DNA of 64,000 bases from Mesorhabditis belari (taxonomy: Eukaryota > Nematoda > Chromadorea > Rhabditida > Rhabditidae), in assembly GCA_958450365.1 (NCBI GenBank), contig CAUEEP010000743.1:5829001-5893000 (forward strand). The letters are read 5' to 3'. Positions 1 through 12,851 of the stretch are shown piece after piece. A program made the position numbers and the translations under genes. The notes below the pieces were generated by a model. That model did not search any database. It was not told the DNA's origin and was given only the letters and a program-made list of their open reading frames with translations. Every line of letters starts with the position of its first letter. Positions within the stretch are counted from its first letter, which is position 1.

Positions 1-235
1 ACGATAGTTGATAATTGCACAAAATTGGTTAGTTGCATGCCGTAACATTTTTGGTTGTATGCAACAATCCCGTGGGGAACTTCATGTGTACGACACCGTA
101 CGTTGCCAACTTTCAAAGTTTATTGCCGACGTGTTGTTTAATCCTTCAGCATCCTTTTTGCACATTATTATTATTTTTCGTAAATTTTTATGTTTTTGGG
201 TGATTATTTGAAAGTATTTATGATTTTTTTAGGTA

Positions 236-3200
236 ATGACAGGCCAGAGAGCGTTTTTACGGGGTAACTCGTTAGGAGTTACCAGTCTCTTGACCTTTGC
301 CGTGTTGGCATTGGCTTGGTGGGTGTCTTTTCTTCAAAGTTTAATAATATTCTTGTTTTAGGTTTGTCGGTTTTGCTAGCAGACTTTTTGCCATTGTCCG
401 TTTCGAGTCAATCATTCACGAATTCGATCCATGGTTTGTTTGAAGTTCGTTGGATATTTAAACTTTTTTGTAGGTTCAACTATCGTGCCACTCACCAAAT
501 GGTGACCACAAACTTCTACGATTTTTTGAACTGGTTTGATGAACGAGCATGGTACCCATTGGGTCGAATTGTTGGAGGAACGGTGAGTAGTCTTTAAAAT
601 GTTTTGATAAGTAAAAAGCAAGTTGTAAAGTTAACTTGTAAATTAGGTCTATCCTGGTTTGATGGTTACTTCTGGACTTATTCACTGGATTTTGGAGATG
701 ATCAATTTCCCTGTTCACATCAGGTTAATAGTTTTTTTACGGTTTTTGAACACTTATGATTTAGAGACATTTGCGTGTTTCTAGCTCCAACGTTTTCGGG
801 TTTAACGGCCATTGCCACTTATTTCCTCACAAAGGTTTTATCAATATCTTTTATAGTATTTAACTTTTTTGATTAGGAACTTTGGTCTGCGGGCGCTGGG
901 CTCTTTGCTGCGGCCTTCATTGCGATTTCACCTGGATACACTTCCCGTTCAGTGGCTGGCTCGTATGACAACGAAGGAATTGCCATTTTTGCTCTTCAGG
1001 TAGTCAAGAAAAAAGCTCTGTTCATCGCTTGTCGTATATAAAACTTGTTTTAGTTTACGTATTTTCTCTGGGTCAAATCGCTCAAAGAAGGAAGCGTCAT
1101 GTGGGGTTCACTCTGCGCTCTCTCGTACTTTTACATGGTTTCTGCTTGGGGAGGCTATGTGTTTATCATTAATTTGATCCCACTACATGTCTTGGTAGAT
1201 TAATAAATATATCATTAATTTTATTTCCAAGTTTAGTTGCTCATTGTTATTGGACGGTATTCTTCTCGCCTCTACATCGCCTACAATACATTCTATATTC
1301 TGGGAACTTTGCTCTCGATGCAGGTATCAAAAGAGATCAAAAAACTAACAATATTTTTTTGTTTAGATACCTTTTGTTGGATTCCAACCAGTGAGAACCT
1401 CTGAGCACATGCCAGCTTTTGGAATTTTCGGACTACTTCAGGTAGTATGCTCTTATAGTTAGATTGCATTTGGTTGCATGATTAGTTTATTTTTATCATT
1501 AATTTTATTTAGATTGTTGCTGCTATGCAATATCTACGAACGCGTCTCACCAGAAGTCAATTTGTGACGATATTTATCGGTGGTCTTTCGGTGGCCGGAG
1601 TTCTTGGAACTTTTGTCTACTTTGTTCTCGTCGCATTTGGTAAAATCATTTGTCGCTATGTTTGCTATATTCATTTCTTTTCTAGGTTACGTAGCACCAT
1701 TTTCTGGACGTTTCTATTCTCTCTGGGATACAGGATATGCAAAAATTCATATTCCCATCATCGCTTCGGTGTCCGAGCATCAACCGACAACGTTTGTTTA
1801 CATTTTCAAATAAAGAACGAGAGGGTTTTTAGCTGGGTTTCGTTTTTCTTCGATCTCCATATCACGGCCGCCGTTTTCCCGGTCGGACTTTGGTATTGCG
1901 TGAAAAATGTTAACGATGAACGAGTGTTTAGTTAGTTTTATGTTTCCTACAAATTAACCCGATATTTTTTAGTCATTCTTTATGCTTGCTCTGCTGTCTA
2001 TTTTGCCGGTGTGATGGTTCGACTTATGTTGACGTTGACGCCGGTGGTATGCGTTCTTTCGGGAATCGCGTTCTCGTATACATTTGAGCGGTAGGTGCGA
2101 CTAACATTTATAAATTACAAAGTATATTTCTAGGTACCTCAAGGATGATCCGAGCAGCAGTCGCTCTGCTGAGGGTGGTGAAAAGGCTACTCTCTACGAT
2201 AAGCCGAAGACCAAAAAAGTATCTTATAAATAGCCTGTAAGAAAATTTTTAAAACGTCTAGGTTTCTCAAAGCTCTGAAGGTGGATCAGGTGGCGAAGAT
2301 GCAGTTGGAATGAACACAAAGTCGATTGTGGCGGTGGTGTTGATGCTATTGCTTCTCATGTAACTTTGATTTGATGGTATTCTTTTATTCGTACGAGTAT
2401 TTAGGTTCGTTGTTCACTGCACATACGTTACTTCCAATGCTTATTCTCATCCATCCGTCGTTCTTCAATCAAGCACTCAATCCGGGTAAGTTGCATAGTT
2501 CGCGAGTTTTTTGTATTCAACGTATACTGAGGTATTTATGGTTTTTTTTATTTAGAGGAAGAGTTATTATGGACGATTTTCGTGAGGCTTACCATTGGCT
2601 TCGGGAAAATACTGCTGATGACGCACGTATCATGAGTTGGTGGGATTATGGTTATCAGGTAGATTGTTTTCATTAGCGATTATTGTGAAGAGATCTACTT
2701 AGATTGCTGGCATGGCAAATCGAACCACTCTTGTCGACAATAATACATGGAACAATTCTCACATTGCTTTGGTAATTATATTTATAAGCAGCTCATGCAC
2801 TTTATTTTCAGGTTGGAAAAGCTATGTCTTCGAACGAATCAGCTGCATATGAAATTATGCGTGATTTGGATGTCGACTATGTTTTAATCATTTTCGGAGG
2901 TTGACTGCTCAAGTTTTACTTGTACATTGGCGTTTCAGGGATGCTTGGATATTCTGGAGACGATATTAACAAATTTCTTTGGATGGTTCGTATTGCTGAA
3001 GGAGAGCATCCTAAAGAGATCAAGGTAAAATATTAATTTTTAAATGTAATCTTTGATTTAGGAGTCTAACTATTTCACTGAATCTGGAGAGTATTCGGTT
3101 GGTCCACAAGCTTCGGAAATCATGTTGAATTGCCTCATGTACAAGGTATTTTATTCTTGGTCGCTGTCAACATACATGCAAATTAGATGAGCTACTATCG

Positions 3201-3658
3201 TTTTGGGGAAACACGTGTCGGTTACAACCAACCACCAGGTTTTGACAGAACTCGAGGCTACGTCATTGGCAAAACGGTATTTTTGTATCTCTAGTTGTGA
3301 ACAGAGATACAAAAACGTTACTTATTTTGATTTTAGGATGTCACACTTGAGCACGTTGAAGAAGCTTATACAACGGAGAATTGGCTGGTGCGTATCTACC
3401 GAGTTAAGAAACAGGTCGGAGTTTATACACATCATAATAAGGCGCGATGAGCTTTTGGTCATGTTTAATTACTTTCAAATATTACGGTTGTAAATCTTTA
3501 GGTAAATCGCCCTGAAATCAAGTACACGGACCGTCATATCAAATCATCAAAGAAGGCTCCGGCGAAGGTTAGTTTTTGCTTACGCTACCAAATTAAAGAT
3601 GTAATTTTAGGCTTCTAACAAGAAGGGAGTATTCCGGAAGGCGACAACCACCAAGTAG
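236..3658 (+). CDS. stt-3: STT3 catalytic subunit of the oligosaccharyltransferase complex (complete, multi-exon)
   Basis: STT3 transfers the lipid-linked glycan to Asn-X-Ser/Thr of nascent proteins in the ER membrane. The exons read in family order: an N-terminal membrane segment, [11 protein letters not shown] then [21 protein letters not shown], the loop [12 protein letters not shown], the membrane region, and a luminal domain with the hallmark WWDYGYQ (codons about 2638-2658) followed by [15 protein letters not shown]. The last exons read [16 protein letters not shown] and NWLVRIYRV and end in a lysine-rich tail, with the stop at 3656-3658. The segments [16 protein letters not shown] and the basic tail resemble the STT3B branch more than STT3A. 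The start is the ATG four bases after a T-rich AG at 231-232, a likely spliced-leader acceptor. The first splice junction (about 320-362) could not be fixed exactly; the rest is clear. Some exons are interrupted by introns of only 40-60 bases. Confidence 0.95.
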
Positions 3659-6092
3659 AATGATAGTGTGCAGGCTGATATCAAAACTTTAATTTATGAA
3701 CTCAATTTCATTGCTATTTTCATTTGTAATTTATTTTCCCCTCTTCCGGGTTTTTCTTTGTTTAGTCTGGTCAACAACTTTGGTTGCAGGAATTAAGCTT
3801 TCATACCTGTCTTTTAAGCTTCCTTTTTAATGAATCAAACTTTCAGCTCTTTTGCTTATTGTTCTTCAACTAAAGGCAGCTTAAAGAGCCAGACTATTTT
3901 TTGAAAACCAAAGTCATTAAAAGCAAGTGGTAAGTAAGTATTTAGTGGGCTTTTGATCATTTATTAGGGGTTTTTGCACCGAGACGACCCATCATATCTT
4001 TGTACCATCATCACCTTTTGGATTTTCACAGGTATCTTCGCTCTACTTGATTTTGTGATATCTTTGGTTGGTTGTAAGGTGTATTTAAGTTATTTTGTTG
4101 TTTATTTATTGGCCTCAACTTATTTCTGTTCTTGTTGCATTGTTTTTCTAGAATAAATCAGGTTGTTCGAGTCAAAAAATACCATCAGGCACAATGAGCA
4201 TACAACAATAGAAACCGTGAGGAAAGCCGCGGAGATCATTTGAGAACACGACCCTATCGGGAGTGCTGCTGCTGATTCAACAGAGAAAAACGTTTTAATG
4301 TTGTATTGCTTTTTTTTTGGTAACTCGCATGCTGGCTTTTAAATTCTAAATTGTTACTTCAAAAATGCGGCATGGAGGTATTTAAATATCCAGCAGAAAC
4401 TTCATTGATTAAACTATCAATTGGAACCAACATCAATTCATGTTCATAAAGCTTTAAATAAAAGCTCGTATGAAACTGTGTGGGCAAGACGTCACAATTC
4501 CTGTCTGCTAATACCAAAGCGAGCATCTAATTCACCTGTTGTAGTTTCCACTAGAAACACTGCCACCGCAACCGGATAATTTGTTTCAACTTTTATTTAT
4601 ATCAATACACAATGTTAAAGTAAACAAAGATTAATCTAACAAAGAAAAGATAAGTTAATCTTTGAAGAAATTTAATCAATAAATTTATGGAAAACTTGAA
4701 AATTTCGAAAATACATGAATTTTCTGCTTCAAGGACGTTGTTTATAAGTACGCGTTGTGTCGATTAATACATAGTACATTAGAGGGGGGTACTATTAGAA
4801 GGATGGGATCCAATTACAGTATTTACGGTAGGTATATCATAAGAAAAACCTTACTGTTTCACTGCAAACTGGAAAAAACGAGAAGCGGGGAGCTCCGGAA
4901 GCTGAGAAAATGTAGAAATGATAAAAAAAAAATTTGTTTCTTCGCCTCTGGCGTTGGGCCAACGACGTTTTTGGAATTTGTAATTTTGCCTAATTGCCTA
5001 CGTAAATACAAATTCCGAAACGAAACGTTGCTAAATCGATTAGTGGAAAATAGAAAACACTGCTGTTTTCAATATTTAAGCATGGTTTAACTTTGATCAA
5101 TTAAACCAACACATCAGTAAGCTTGATGTTTTTAGTGCAATTCCAAGATCTTTACGGTTATCTCGGGGAGAGGGGGGGCTTAGCCGTCGTGGGAGCTGCG
5201 GCACTCATCCGATCGCCACTTCCGCCCTAACGTTGAATACAACCCTGGAACAGGGAACAAATCTGTTCTGCCTTGATCCGTTCAACAAATCTGGGAACAG
5301 AGGGGACAAATCTGTTCTGCCTTGACCAAGGCTTCATACTGTTACTGAAAGCCTAGAGGAGTTGAAAAATTTCAGATTCATTGTTAAAACACGATTTTAG
5401 ACCATCCGTAACCGTAATGGTCCAGCCCGTAATGGTCCGTAACCCATAATGGTCCGTAGCCCAACTCCAGTTTATTTCTTTCATAAAAGTGAATTTTTTT
5501 GGTGAAAGGTGGCCAAAGAAGAAAAAGTCAAGAAGTGGCCGAAACAATATGGGATATCGGCTGTATCGGTCTCTTTCATCCTAAATCTCATTCATCCGAA
5601 GAACAATCCCTTCACAATTGTTCCCTATTTGCATACCGGGTTAGAGTGTTTACCATTCTTTAGGCGGGCAAAGTATCCCGCATTTGAACAATAAAATTCC
5701 CACTCTAAAGACACTTTTCATCGTGTTATATGTATGGCAAAAATATCTATTCGAATTGACGATGCTTTTCGTTTCTGAGGACACACTTGTGTAGGTTGAT
5801 AAAAATAATTGTGACTGTGTGAAAATTGGTTGGTGTGCTATGAAAATAGAAGAAGAGAAGGGGAGGTGGCCATTAGGGATTGTGAGAACAGCTCTTCACC
5901 CCATCACCCTCCCCCATCCACTACTCATAATTTACCACTTATTACTGCACTCGACGAGACAATAGCTGGTTTGAGAAACTGGCTCAACACCACGCAGCAA
6001 CAACTTTATTCGAAGTATTCAGAGGGAAAAGTATTATGTACAATTGAAGTTTTAGAGTAGAAATATGCACAAAGTGAAATCAAAATAAAACG
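3659..6092. other. Intergenic region downstream of stt-3, no firm gene
   Basis: It starts with the stt-3 3' UTR. A 60-codon open frame at 3974-4156 (+) is very hydrophobic, with two or three possible membrane segments, but has no visible family. A frame at 5830-6060 (+) reads as a plausible helical segment (TALDETIAGLRNWLN) but has no convincing splice context. At about 4776-4835 there is a degraded end of the CCGTAAATACTGTAATAG repeat family. A short phrase (CAAATCTGTTCTGCCTTGA) occurs twice at about 5260-5330, and ATGGTCC-type short repeats lie at 5400-5460. None of this is supported as a gene. Confidence 0.5.
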
Positions 6093-6554
6093 TACCGTAA
6101 ATAGTACTACAACTGTAATAGTACCTCACCCCCATAATGACGCTGCGGAGTGTTGCGTAGTCTAGCTTTGAATGAGTTTTTCTCTACACTGGTTTATGCT
6201 ACAATGCGCACTTAGGTATCAAAAAATAGCTGAAATTCAGGGCTATTTTTTTGATACCAAAGCGCACATTGTAGCATAAAGCAATGTCGAGAAACTAATG
6301 TTTGAAAAAGGTATCAAAAAGTAGCCCTGAATTTCAGCTATTTTTGATATCTTTTTCAAACATTAGTTTCTCGACATTGCTTTATGCTACAATGTGCGCT
6401 TTGGTATCAAAAAATAGCCCTGAATTTCACCTATTTTTTGATATCAAAGACGCATTTTTTGAAAGTACGGGCGCTTTGAAAAAAATGAAATACTAAAAAA
6501 CTTTTGCGACTACGCGACTGTACGAGGGGGGGTACTATTACAGTATTTACGGTA
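6093..6554. repeat. Palindromic MITE, family B copy 1
   Basis: Terminal inverted repeats begin TACCGTAAATA and end TACAGTATTTACGGTA, with GTAATAGTACC / GGTACTATTACAG just inside. The interior is itself built of nested inverted repeats containing TATCAAAAAATAGC and GGCTATTTTTTGATA. TA flanks suggest a Tc1/mariner-type non-autonomous element. Other copies are at 14910, 15422 and 34243. Confidence 0.85.
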
Positions 6555-6769
6555 GGTATCTAGCTGCGATTTTGGAAAAGTACGCCTATGACTCGATCGA
6601 CTGACTTGACTTGAATATACGTTTGCAAGATATTTCCATTGTAAATGATACAATTCATTGTGTAATCGTGATCGAAAGCAAAATCGTGACTCTACTAAAC
6701 TGCTTTTAAGCTCTCTTGGTCTTTAGCTGGCTGCCTTTTCACTCCTCTTCGGCTACAGTAAGCTCATTG

Positions 6770-6816
6770 AGGCGGGCAGGCTCCACCCAAGGGACGTGGG
6801 TGGAGCCTGCCCGCCT
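6770..6816. repeat. Perfect GC-rich inverted repeat (19-bp stem, 9-base loop)
   Basis: Bases 6770-6788 are the exact reverse complement of 6798-6816, with the loop AAGGGACGT between them. The stem is GGCGGGCAGGCTCCACCC plus one A-T pair. It is far more GC-rich than its surroundings and lies about 300 bases upstream of the bHLH start codon. It could be a small fold-back insertion or a regulatory hairpin; no function is shown. Confidence 0.8.
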
Positions 6817-6974
6817 TCTAGGGACTTTGGGGACACGGTCCATCCCCCATTCTCCTCATTAAGGCATCTGTCCAATAAGAATTTCATTATAGATTTTAAT
6901 CTTCCGTTATTTTGAAATCCTCAACCTTCATTTGTTTTCATTGTGCTTTGAAAAACTAGAACCCGGATCTAGAC

Positions 6975-7040
6975 TGAAGATAAAATTAGAATTAGAGTCC
7001 CACTCCTCAGAGTGGGACTCTAATTCTAATTTTATTTTCA
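6975..7040. repeat. Near-perfect 31-bp hairpin upstream of the bHLH gene
   Basis: Bases 6980-7005 pair perfectly with 7010-7035 across a 4-base loop (CTCA). The pairing extends to 6975/7040 with a single G-T wobble, giving 31 paired positions. It ends about 78 bases before the start ATG at 7118, so it lies in the promoter or outron. The loop is too short for a typical microRNA precursor, so a young fold-back insertion is more likely. Confidence 0.85.
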
Positions 7041-7117
7041 CGCTTTACGTTCAATCTTTCATTATTTAATATTTAATTTCCGATTCTTTTACTAAGTCTA
7101 TCATGAAATAGTTTAGA

Positions 7118-8351
7118 ATGACTCACACTTTGCCAAGGACCAACTCAGCCTCCAAGCCAAATGAGCCAGTCACCAAGCAAAAGATCCGTCGTGTAAAGGT
7201 AAAAATAAGAAATTTCACAAGCAGTACTTATCGTTGAACTTGTTAAAAAGGCTAAATTACAAAATGATTTCATGATTTCAAATAATTTCATTTCCAGGCA
7301 AACGGCCGTGAGCGACAGAGAATGCACGGACTGAACAGTGCTTTGGATTTACTCCGTCAATGTGTGCCTATCACCACGCAACATCAGAAACTCAGCAAAA
7401 TCGAGACGCTTCGCTGTGCGAGGTTTGTTTGCTTGTTCATTTTCGATCCTACTATCTTTCTTGAAAGCTTTAAGTTGACATTTGGTGAATGCTAGTTGAA
7501 TAGAATGCTAGTTGGATAAGTCTAGGCTAAAGAATTGAAAGCAATGGGATAGGGTGATGCTTGATGACTCGTCATAAACACAATCTTATGTCCTCGTGCA
7601 ACCATAAGACGACAATTAATGTTTCCCCTCTTTTCTCATTCCTCTGTCTCAAGGAAATGGCTTTTTGATCGGTTACGGTAATTAGAAAAAGGCAGGTGGG
7701 CCTAAATTTCTCCCGCAGTCTTCCCATATCTTGACACTGATTGTTTTCACTCAAATTGTTTACAATCATCAATTCGTAATTGCTAATGATTTATTGTGCA
7801 TTATTTAGAAATTATATCGGCGTACTACAGCGAATGGCTACTACTGGCTGGCAACCAACACCACTTGAATATGCTCGGATTCTCAGCGCTGGAATGAGCC
7901 AAACAACTACGAATCTTATCGCAAATATGCTCCAGGTAAAAAAAGAATAAACAAAACTATTGACAATTCTTATTAGCAAATTAATTTCTATAGTAATAAA
8001 GCAAAGTTTCTGTTAATTTGATAAATGAATCAATTTTTTGAGACTTTCAATAGTTGCTAGAGGTTTTATAGCCTCTAGTAACTATTGCAATGAGCCTAAG
8101 CCTGAGTAAACCAAAATTCAAATTCTCTGAATAGCTAAAAAAAAAACTTTTAGGTACCACCCCGTTTGGTGATGGGCTCTCCACTCACTCTTGGGCATCA
8201 AATGAATACCCTCCTACCCAACAACTATTTCATGGACACAATGCCGAGCAGCAGTGACTCGAGTTTCGATCTTTCCCCTTCACCCTCTCATCCTATTCAC
8301 TCGCATCCTTCTCCCACTCATATGCACTACCCATTCCCACCACAATTCTAG
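7118..8351 (+). CDS. cnd-1: NeuroD-family bHLH transcription factor (four exons, 176 aa)
   Basis: Exons are 7118-7198, 7298-7422, 7809-7935 and 8154-8351; all junctions are GT-AG and in phase. Residues about 24-78 form a bHLH: basic region [12 protein letters not shown] (Glu32 is the E-box-contacting glutamate), helix 1 [11 protein letters not shown], loop ending [10 protein letters not shown], helix 2 [11 protein letters not shown]. After it comes [19 protein letters not shown], matching the region that follows the bHLH in NeuroD proteins (SQPTTNLVA in vertebrates). The C-terminus is rich in Ser, Pro and His. Such factors dimerise with E-proteins on E-boxes and drive neuronal fate. An AG immediately before the ATG (7115-7116, one base between) suggests trans-splicing. 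A polyadenylation signal AATAAA is at 8640-8645. Assignment to NeuroD rather than neurogenin rests on the post-bHLH block. Confidence 0.9.
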
Positions 8352-11092
8352 AAATCCCTTGGGCTTTCTTCCACTTGTTGGGCATTGTTCTTGGGTGTTG
8401 AATCCCCGCTGTGCTCTTTTTTTTCTTCATTCTCTCAATTCTCCTCAAGTTCAAGTGGCCTAATTGAGCTCCTTCCGGTTTTTTTTTCGTCTATCTAATC
8501 GCTTTTGTATCTTGTAATAGCTGAGTATTCAAGTGGATTGAGAATTTTTTTGCACATTAGATCCTTTTTTTTGTGAAGACGATTTTCATTTGAATCATTT
8601 TCGTCTCATTGTTTCGTCAATTGTTACGGGTATATTGTGAATAAATCATTTGTTTTTGTTGAAATAAATGGTGCAAATTGTTCAAATACACAAGAGAAGA
8701 TCACATCAATATTGAGTCGCAAAATCATTGAGATTTCAGCAGCAATTATCGCAATTTTAGAGTGGATCGAAATCGGGCACCTGGCAAAAGATTGAGAGAG
8801 AGAAAAAGGGGAATGCCTCTATTGTCATTCATCAAAATCAAACAATGAAACAAAATTCTTGGTTTTCCTTTTCCTGGTATTGTTTTGCAAGAAAGCTATA
8901 ACTTGTTTTGACTGCTTCAAGATAGAATGTCTTAACTGCTTCAATTGGTATTACTAGATAGTCTAAATATTCCAGAAAAATATAAAGCCAAATAGATTTC
9001 TTCATTGCTTTTCATTGCTCTTCATTGCTCTTCATTGCTTGCGCTCTTTGTGAAAGCGCATTGACCTGAGAAGTGAGAATGCGCGAATGTTGGTTCATCG
9101 TTGCGCAATAGATAGAGAGATCGGCAAGTCTTTCTTCTTAAGAGTGTCCGAATCTCTCAAGCTCTTGATCTTGTTTATTGAGTGTTCAATTTCAATCTCT
9201 TCACGGCTTTTTGAGTAGTTGAGTGCCGATCACCTTCTTGAGAGCATGATTTCTTATGGTGTTACTGGTATACGAGTAAGAGCTTTAGACTGAAAATGGG
9301 TGTTTTCTAAAAGATTCTGTATATATTGTACAGTACTATTGTACAGTACTATTGCACAGTACTATTGTTATATCTATCTATCGTACAGTAATAAAGAACT
9401 AAGAAACCTGAAAAAGCACAAAGAAAAAGAAAAACCCGACTTTTTAGAAGAAAAGCAAAGCCCTTGATTTGTCCATTAATAGCATAAGGATGAATAAAAT
9501 TAGGCTTAATTTGGGGAAAAGCCGACAAACGAGAAAAGAGAAAGGATGTTGTCAAGAGGTGGTGAGATGGACTGCCGCATGCAAATCGAGGCGGTTCCTT
9601 TCTCCTCTTTTCTCCCCATTCATTCAGATTGCCTTATTGGGTCTCTTTTTTTAGGAGTGCGACGTTTACAGTGTTTTGCCCTTTGACCGCTCTTCTTCTT
9701 CTTTTCCCTTTTCTCCTTTCATTCCCGATAAATCCCATTTGGTTTCTCCTACTGTTCACCCTACCGTAAAGCGGCGTCTTTTTCTTCCACAAATCTGCAT
9801 TTGATCGATGAGTTTCTCGATTGATTTGTTTCATGAAATTTCTCTAGGATAATGGTTACTATCCATAATATGTATAAAGTAGAAGAGATGTCTGTTCGTC
9901 CGTCTGTCTGTGCGCAGCTATTGGCAAAAAGTGGCGGGGCTTAGATTGCGTGGGAAACGCGAATGTTAGTGAGCGTTTTCCGCTGGTTTATACTAGAATT
10001 CTAGAACCCAGCCGTTTCCTCGAGAAGAGAAAACTCAGCATCCCTAACAAAAAGAGAATAAAAAGTGTAACTTTAAAGTAAATACTGATTTTCTTTGCTA
10101 AAATAAAGCAAAGATCAAAGCTCAATCATCGCCGAGATTCCAGTGTGGAAATGTCATGGATCTGTCAACGGTCACAGCGTGAATCCCATCGAGAAGAGAT
10201 TGGGGCTCAAATACCCGACCCTTTAATTAGATACGGTATATTCTCAAAATTTGTGCCTATGATAATACGGTTGAGAAAAGGAGAAAGACGGGGGAGATGT
10301 CCCGCGGCGACTGGCAATATTGGTGGCAAGGATTAGGAGAAAACGGGATTAGACTTTCCTTTAGACGTGAATCTCTTTGTACAAACCGCTCGAATGAATG
10401 CCTACTTTGGATACTCAAAGGATATTGTTTTTAGATTCACTGTAAAAATTGATTTTTTTTTTCTTTGCTTACAAAATATAAAATTGATCCTTCTTTGCTT
10501 TCTAATCAGAGTTCTTGGAGTGCAATAAATGAGAAGATTTCAGAGAGGAAAGGCTTTGAGGAAAGGCTGTGAAGAAAGGCTGTGAGGAAAGGCTTTGAAG
10601 AAAGTCTTCGAGGAAAGGAAATCAGAATTTCATGCTAGATAGACAAAAAAATGATAGCCAACTCCTAGCACTCATCAACAATTTTCTGGTAGCTCATTCA
10701 TGGATTAGTGAAGAGTGCTTGAAAGTGTTGGGCAATTGTGGGTGAGAGGAGAGTGGGCCACAAGGCAAACAGGTTGTCCTTTTCCGCTTCTCGGGGTAAT
10801 TGTTGATCGACACGTGTGTGGCTGTCACAATCAAGTATGCTTGAAAGTGAGGGAGGGATTCGATGACACACGTTTTGACCTTTCTCCTTTCTCCTTTCCA
10901 TTCACTACACCCAAACTAGAATTTGCATTGGAATCACGATCAACTCAAGTGGATCCCACTTAATCCATCACCCATGAATACTTATCTTTTTTTACTTTAC
11001 TCGCAAAACTTTAGCCTAAAATATTATAGGAAATAATGCTAAAAAGACAAGAAAAACTTCTAAAACTATTAGAAACTATAGACTGTTATTAG
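8352..11092. other. Intergenic region, low-complexity and short repeats only
   Basis: It holds the bHLH 3' UTR, a TTCATTGCTC run at about 9001-9045, triplicated GTACAGTACTATT at 9328-9365, a TATAAA plus TCTGTCCGTC motif at about 9868-9920 that recurs at 39.3 and 52.2 kb, and an imperfect GAAAGGCTGTGAG repeat at 10545-10615. The open frames here are short, overlap on both strands and show no family features, so no gene is called. Confidence 0.6.
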
Positions 11093-11572
11093 TAGAGTGT
11101 GTTCCTCACGAGTAATGCGTTTTTGTAAAGAAAAAGGCAAATTTAACAGATTCATGAGAAAGCCATCACATCCATTTGTATAATAAATGACTGGCGAGGT
11201 GTTCTTTGTTCTCTTGTCAACATATCTAGAGCAATGCGTTCCTCACGGATACCTGCGTCATGTTCCTCACGAGTAATGCGTTTTTTAAAACGCACACTTA
11301 GGAAAAATTACCGTACTTTTAGTGAAAAATACTGCAAAAAAAGTGGCGCAAAAAATCACGAGCGACCACTTATATAAGACTCTTTTTAAAGATATTCAGC
11401 CGTTTAAATGATTTGGTGGCAAATTCCCTTCACAAGTAAAGATATTCAATTTACCCGACGTGTAAAGAGGATTCCTCGTAGTTACTTGACCAAAAACGTC
11501 GATTAATCGAGTAAAAATTTACTCATGCAAGTTTTACTCGAGTAATTACTTACTCGCGAGGAACACACTCTA
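11093..11572. mobile_element. hAT-like non-autonomous element with 8-bp target duplication
   Basis: Ends are TAGAGTGTGTTCCTC and GAGGAACACACTCTA, perfect inverted repeats of 15 bases. The element is flanked on both sides by GTTATTAG (11085-11092 and 11573-11580), an 8-base direct repeat. An 8-base duplication and TAGAG ends are typical of hAT transposons; there is no transposase. The right-hand duplication overlaps the first base of the neighbouring mariner element. A related copy in the opposite orientation is at 41173-42023. Confidence 0.85.
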
Positions 11573-11579
11573 GTTATTA

Positions 11580-12851
11580 GGATGGCAACTTTGAAAATTT
11601 CGCTCACTTTTATAATTTTTTTAATATCAAAAGAGCTTTCTTCCCGCTTTTTGCATAAAAACAAACTACAATATTTTTTACGTAAACAACCTTTTCTTTT
11701 CGAAATTGCATCAGTCTTTTTGCGATTAATTAATTAATTTAATTAAATGGAAGACCAAAAATTTTTGATTTGGGCTGCATTGCTTTACGATTTTAAACAA
11801 GGAAAATTTGCGGCTGAATCGCATCGTACAATTATTTCTGTTTTTTTGAAGAAGAAAATATTAGCGATAGACATTGCCGTATATGGTTTCAATGTTTTCA
11901 AAGCGGCAATGAATGTCTCCAGAAAAGAGCCGCACGGAAGGCATCCTCAAGAAGTGTCAAACAAGGATTTGTTGATGAAACTCGAGAATGACCCAACACT
12001 CACTACCCGAGAGTTAGCGGAATTATTTAATGTTTCCCATACTGCAATTGAAAACCATTTGCATCAACTTGGAAAGAAAAATCGGGCGGGAAAATGGGTT
12101 CTACATGAACTGTCTCAAAGCTACAAAACGGCTCGTGTAAGTGTGAGCTCATTCTTACTCCAAAAGTGTAAGGCGAAGGATTTCTTTAATAGAATCTTAA
12201 TGAAATTCTGATGAAACGTGGATTTATTATGAGAATCATAAACGAAAAAACCAGTGGATGTCCCAAAATCAAGAGATCGAGAGCCGAAAACCACTCCCAA
12301 ACGAGATGCTCATGGAAAGAAGATCATGCTCTGTTGTTGGTGGAATGCAAAAGGTTTGGTGCACTACGAAGTGCTAAAACCTGGACAAACAGTTGATGCC
12401 GAACTTTATTCAAAACAATTGGTTCGAGTTAACGAGGATTTGAAGAAATTGGAACTCAAACCTTCAAGGGCTCGCTTTCTCCACGACAACGCCAAACTAC
12501 ACACGGCAAAAGTGACTCACAAAAAAAAAATCGAAGAGCTTGGCTAGAAATTGTTGCCCCACGCACCTTACTCGCTTGACCTAGCACCATCAGATTATTT
12601 TTTGTTTCGGTCGTTGAAACGCTTTTTGGAGGGAGAAAAGTTCGATGATCACAGCTCATAAAAGCACTCAACACATACTTCACCTCCAAAACTCCTCATT
12701 TTTTCGAGAATGGGGTCCGGGACTTTCGGATGGGAAAAAGTCATCGATAAAAATTGCAAATATCTTTTGGATTAAAGTTTTCTGTTTTCTATTTTGCGTT
12801 TTGTGTAATAAAGAAGTTTTGGTTAAAACGGACGTTTGAAAGTTGCCAACC
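11580..12851 (+). mobile_element. Mariner-family transposon, full-length but decayed
   Basis: Terminal inverted repeats begin GGATGGCAACTTTGAAA and, from the other end, GGTTGGCAACTTTCAAA. The element lies between TA dinucleotides (11578-11579 and 12852-12853). Its 1,272 bases match the usual mariner size. It encodes a broken mariner transposase, described in the next entry. Confidence 0.92.
11747..12690 (+). pseudogene. Broken mariner transposase
   Basis: The first frame (11747-12211) carries the DNA-binding part: a helix-turn-helix stretch with LTTRELAELFNVSHTAIENHL and GKWVLHELS. The catalytic segments then lie in changed frames: DETW at about 12209-12220, HDNAKLHTA at about 12481-12507, and APSDYFLFRSL after 12580, which are the three acidic positions of the mariner DD34D triad. 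At least two frameshifts and an in-frame stop (12545-12547) separate the pieces, so the copy cannot make an intact enzyme. It is presumably a relic of an autonomous family that could have mobilised the mariner-like fold-backs in this window. Confidence 0.9.

Noticed and set aside
9349..9834. Overlapping small frames on both strands near 9.5 kb
   Set aside because: No splice signals, conserved motif or plausible composition; chance frames in intergenic DNA.
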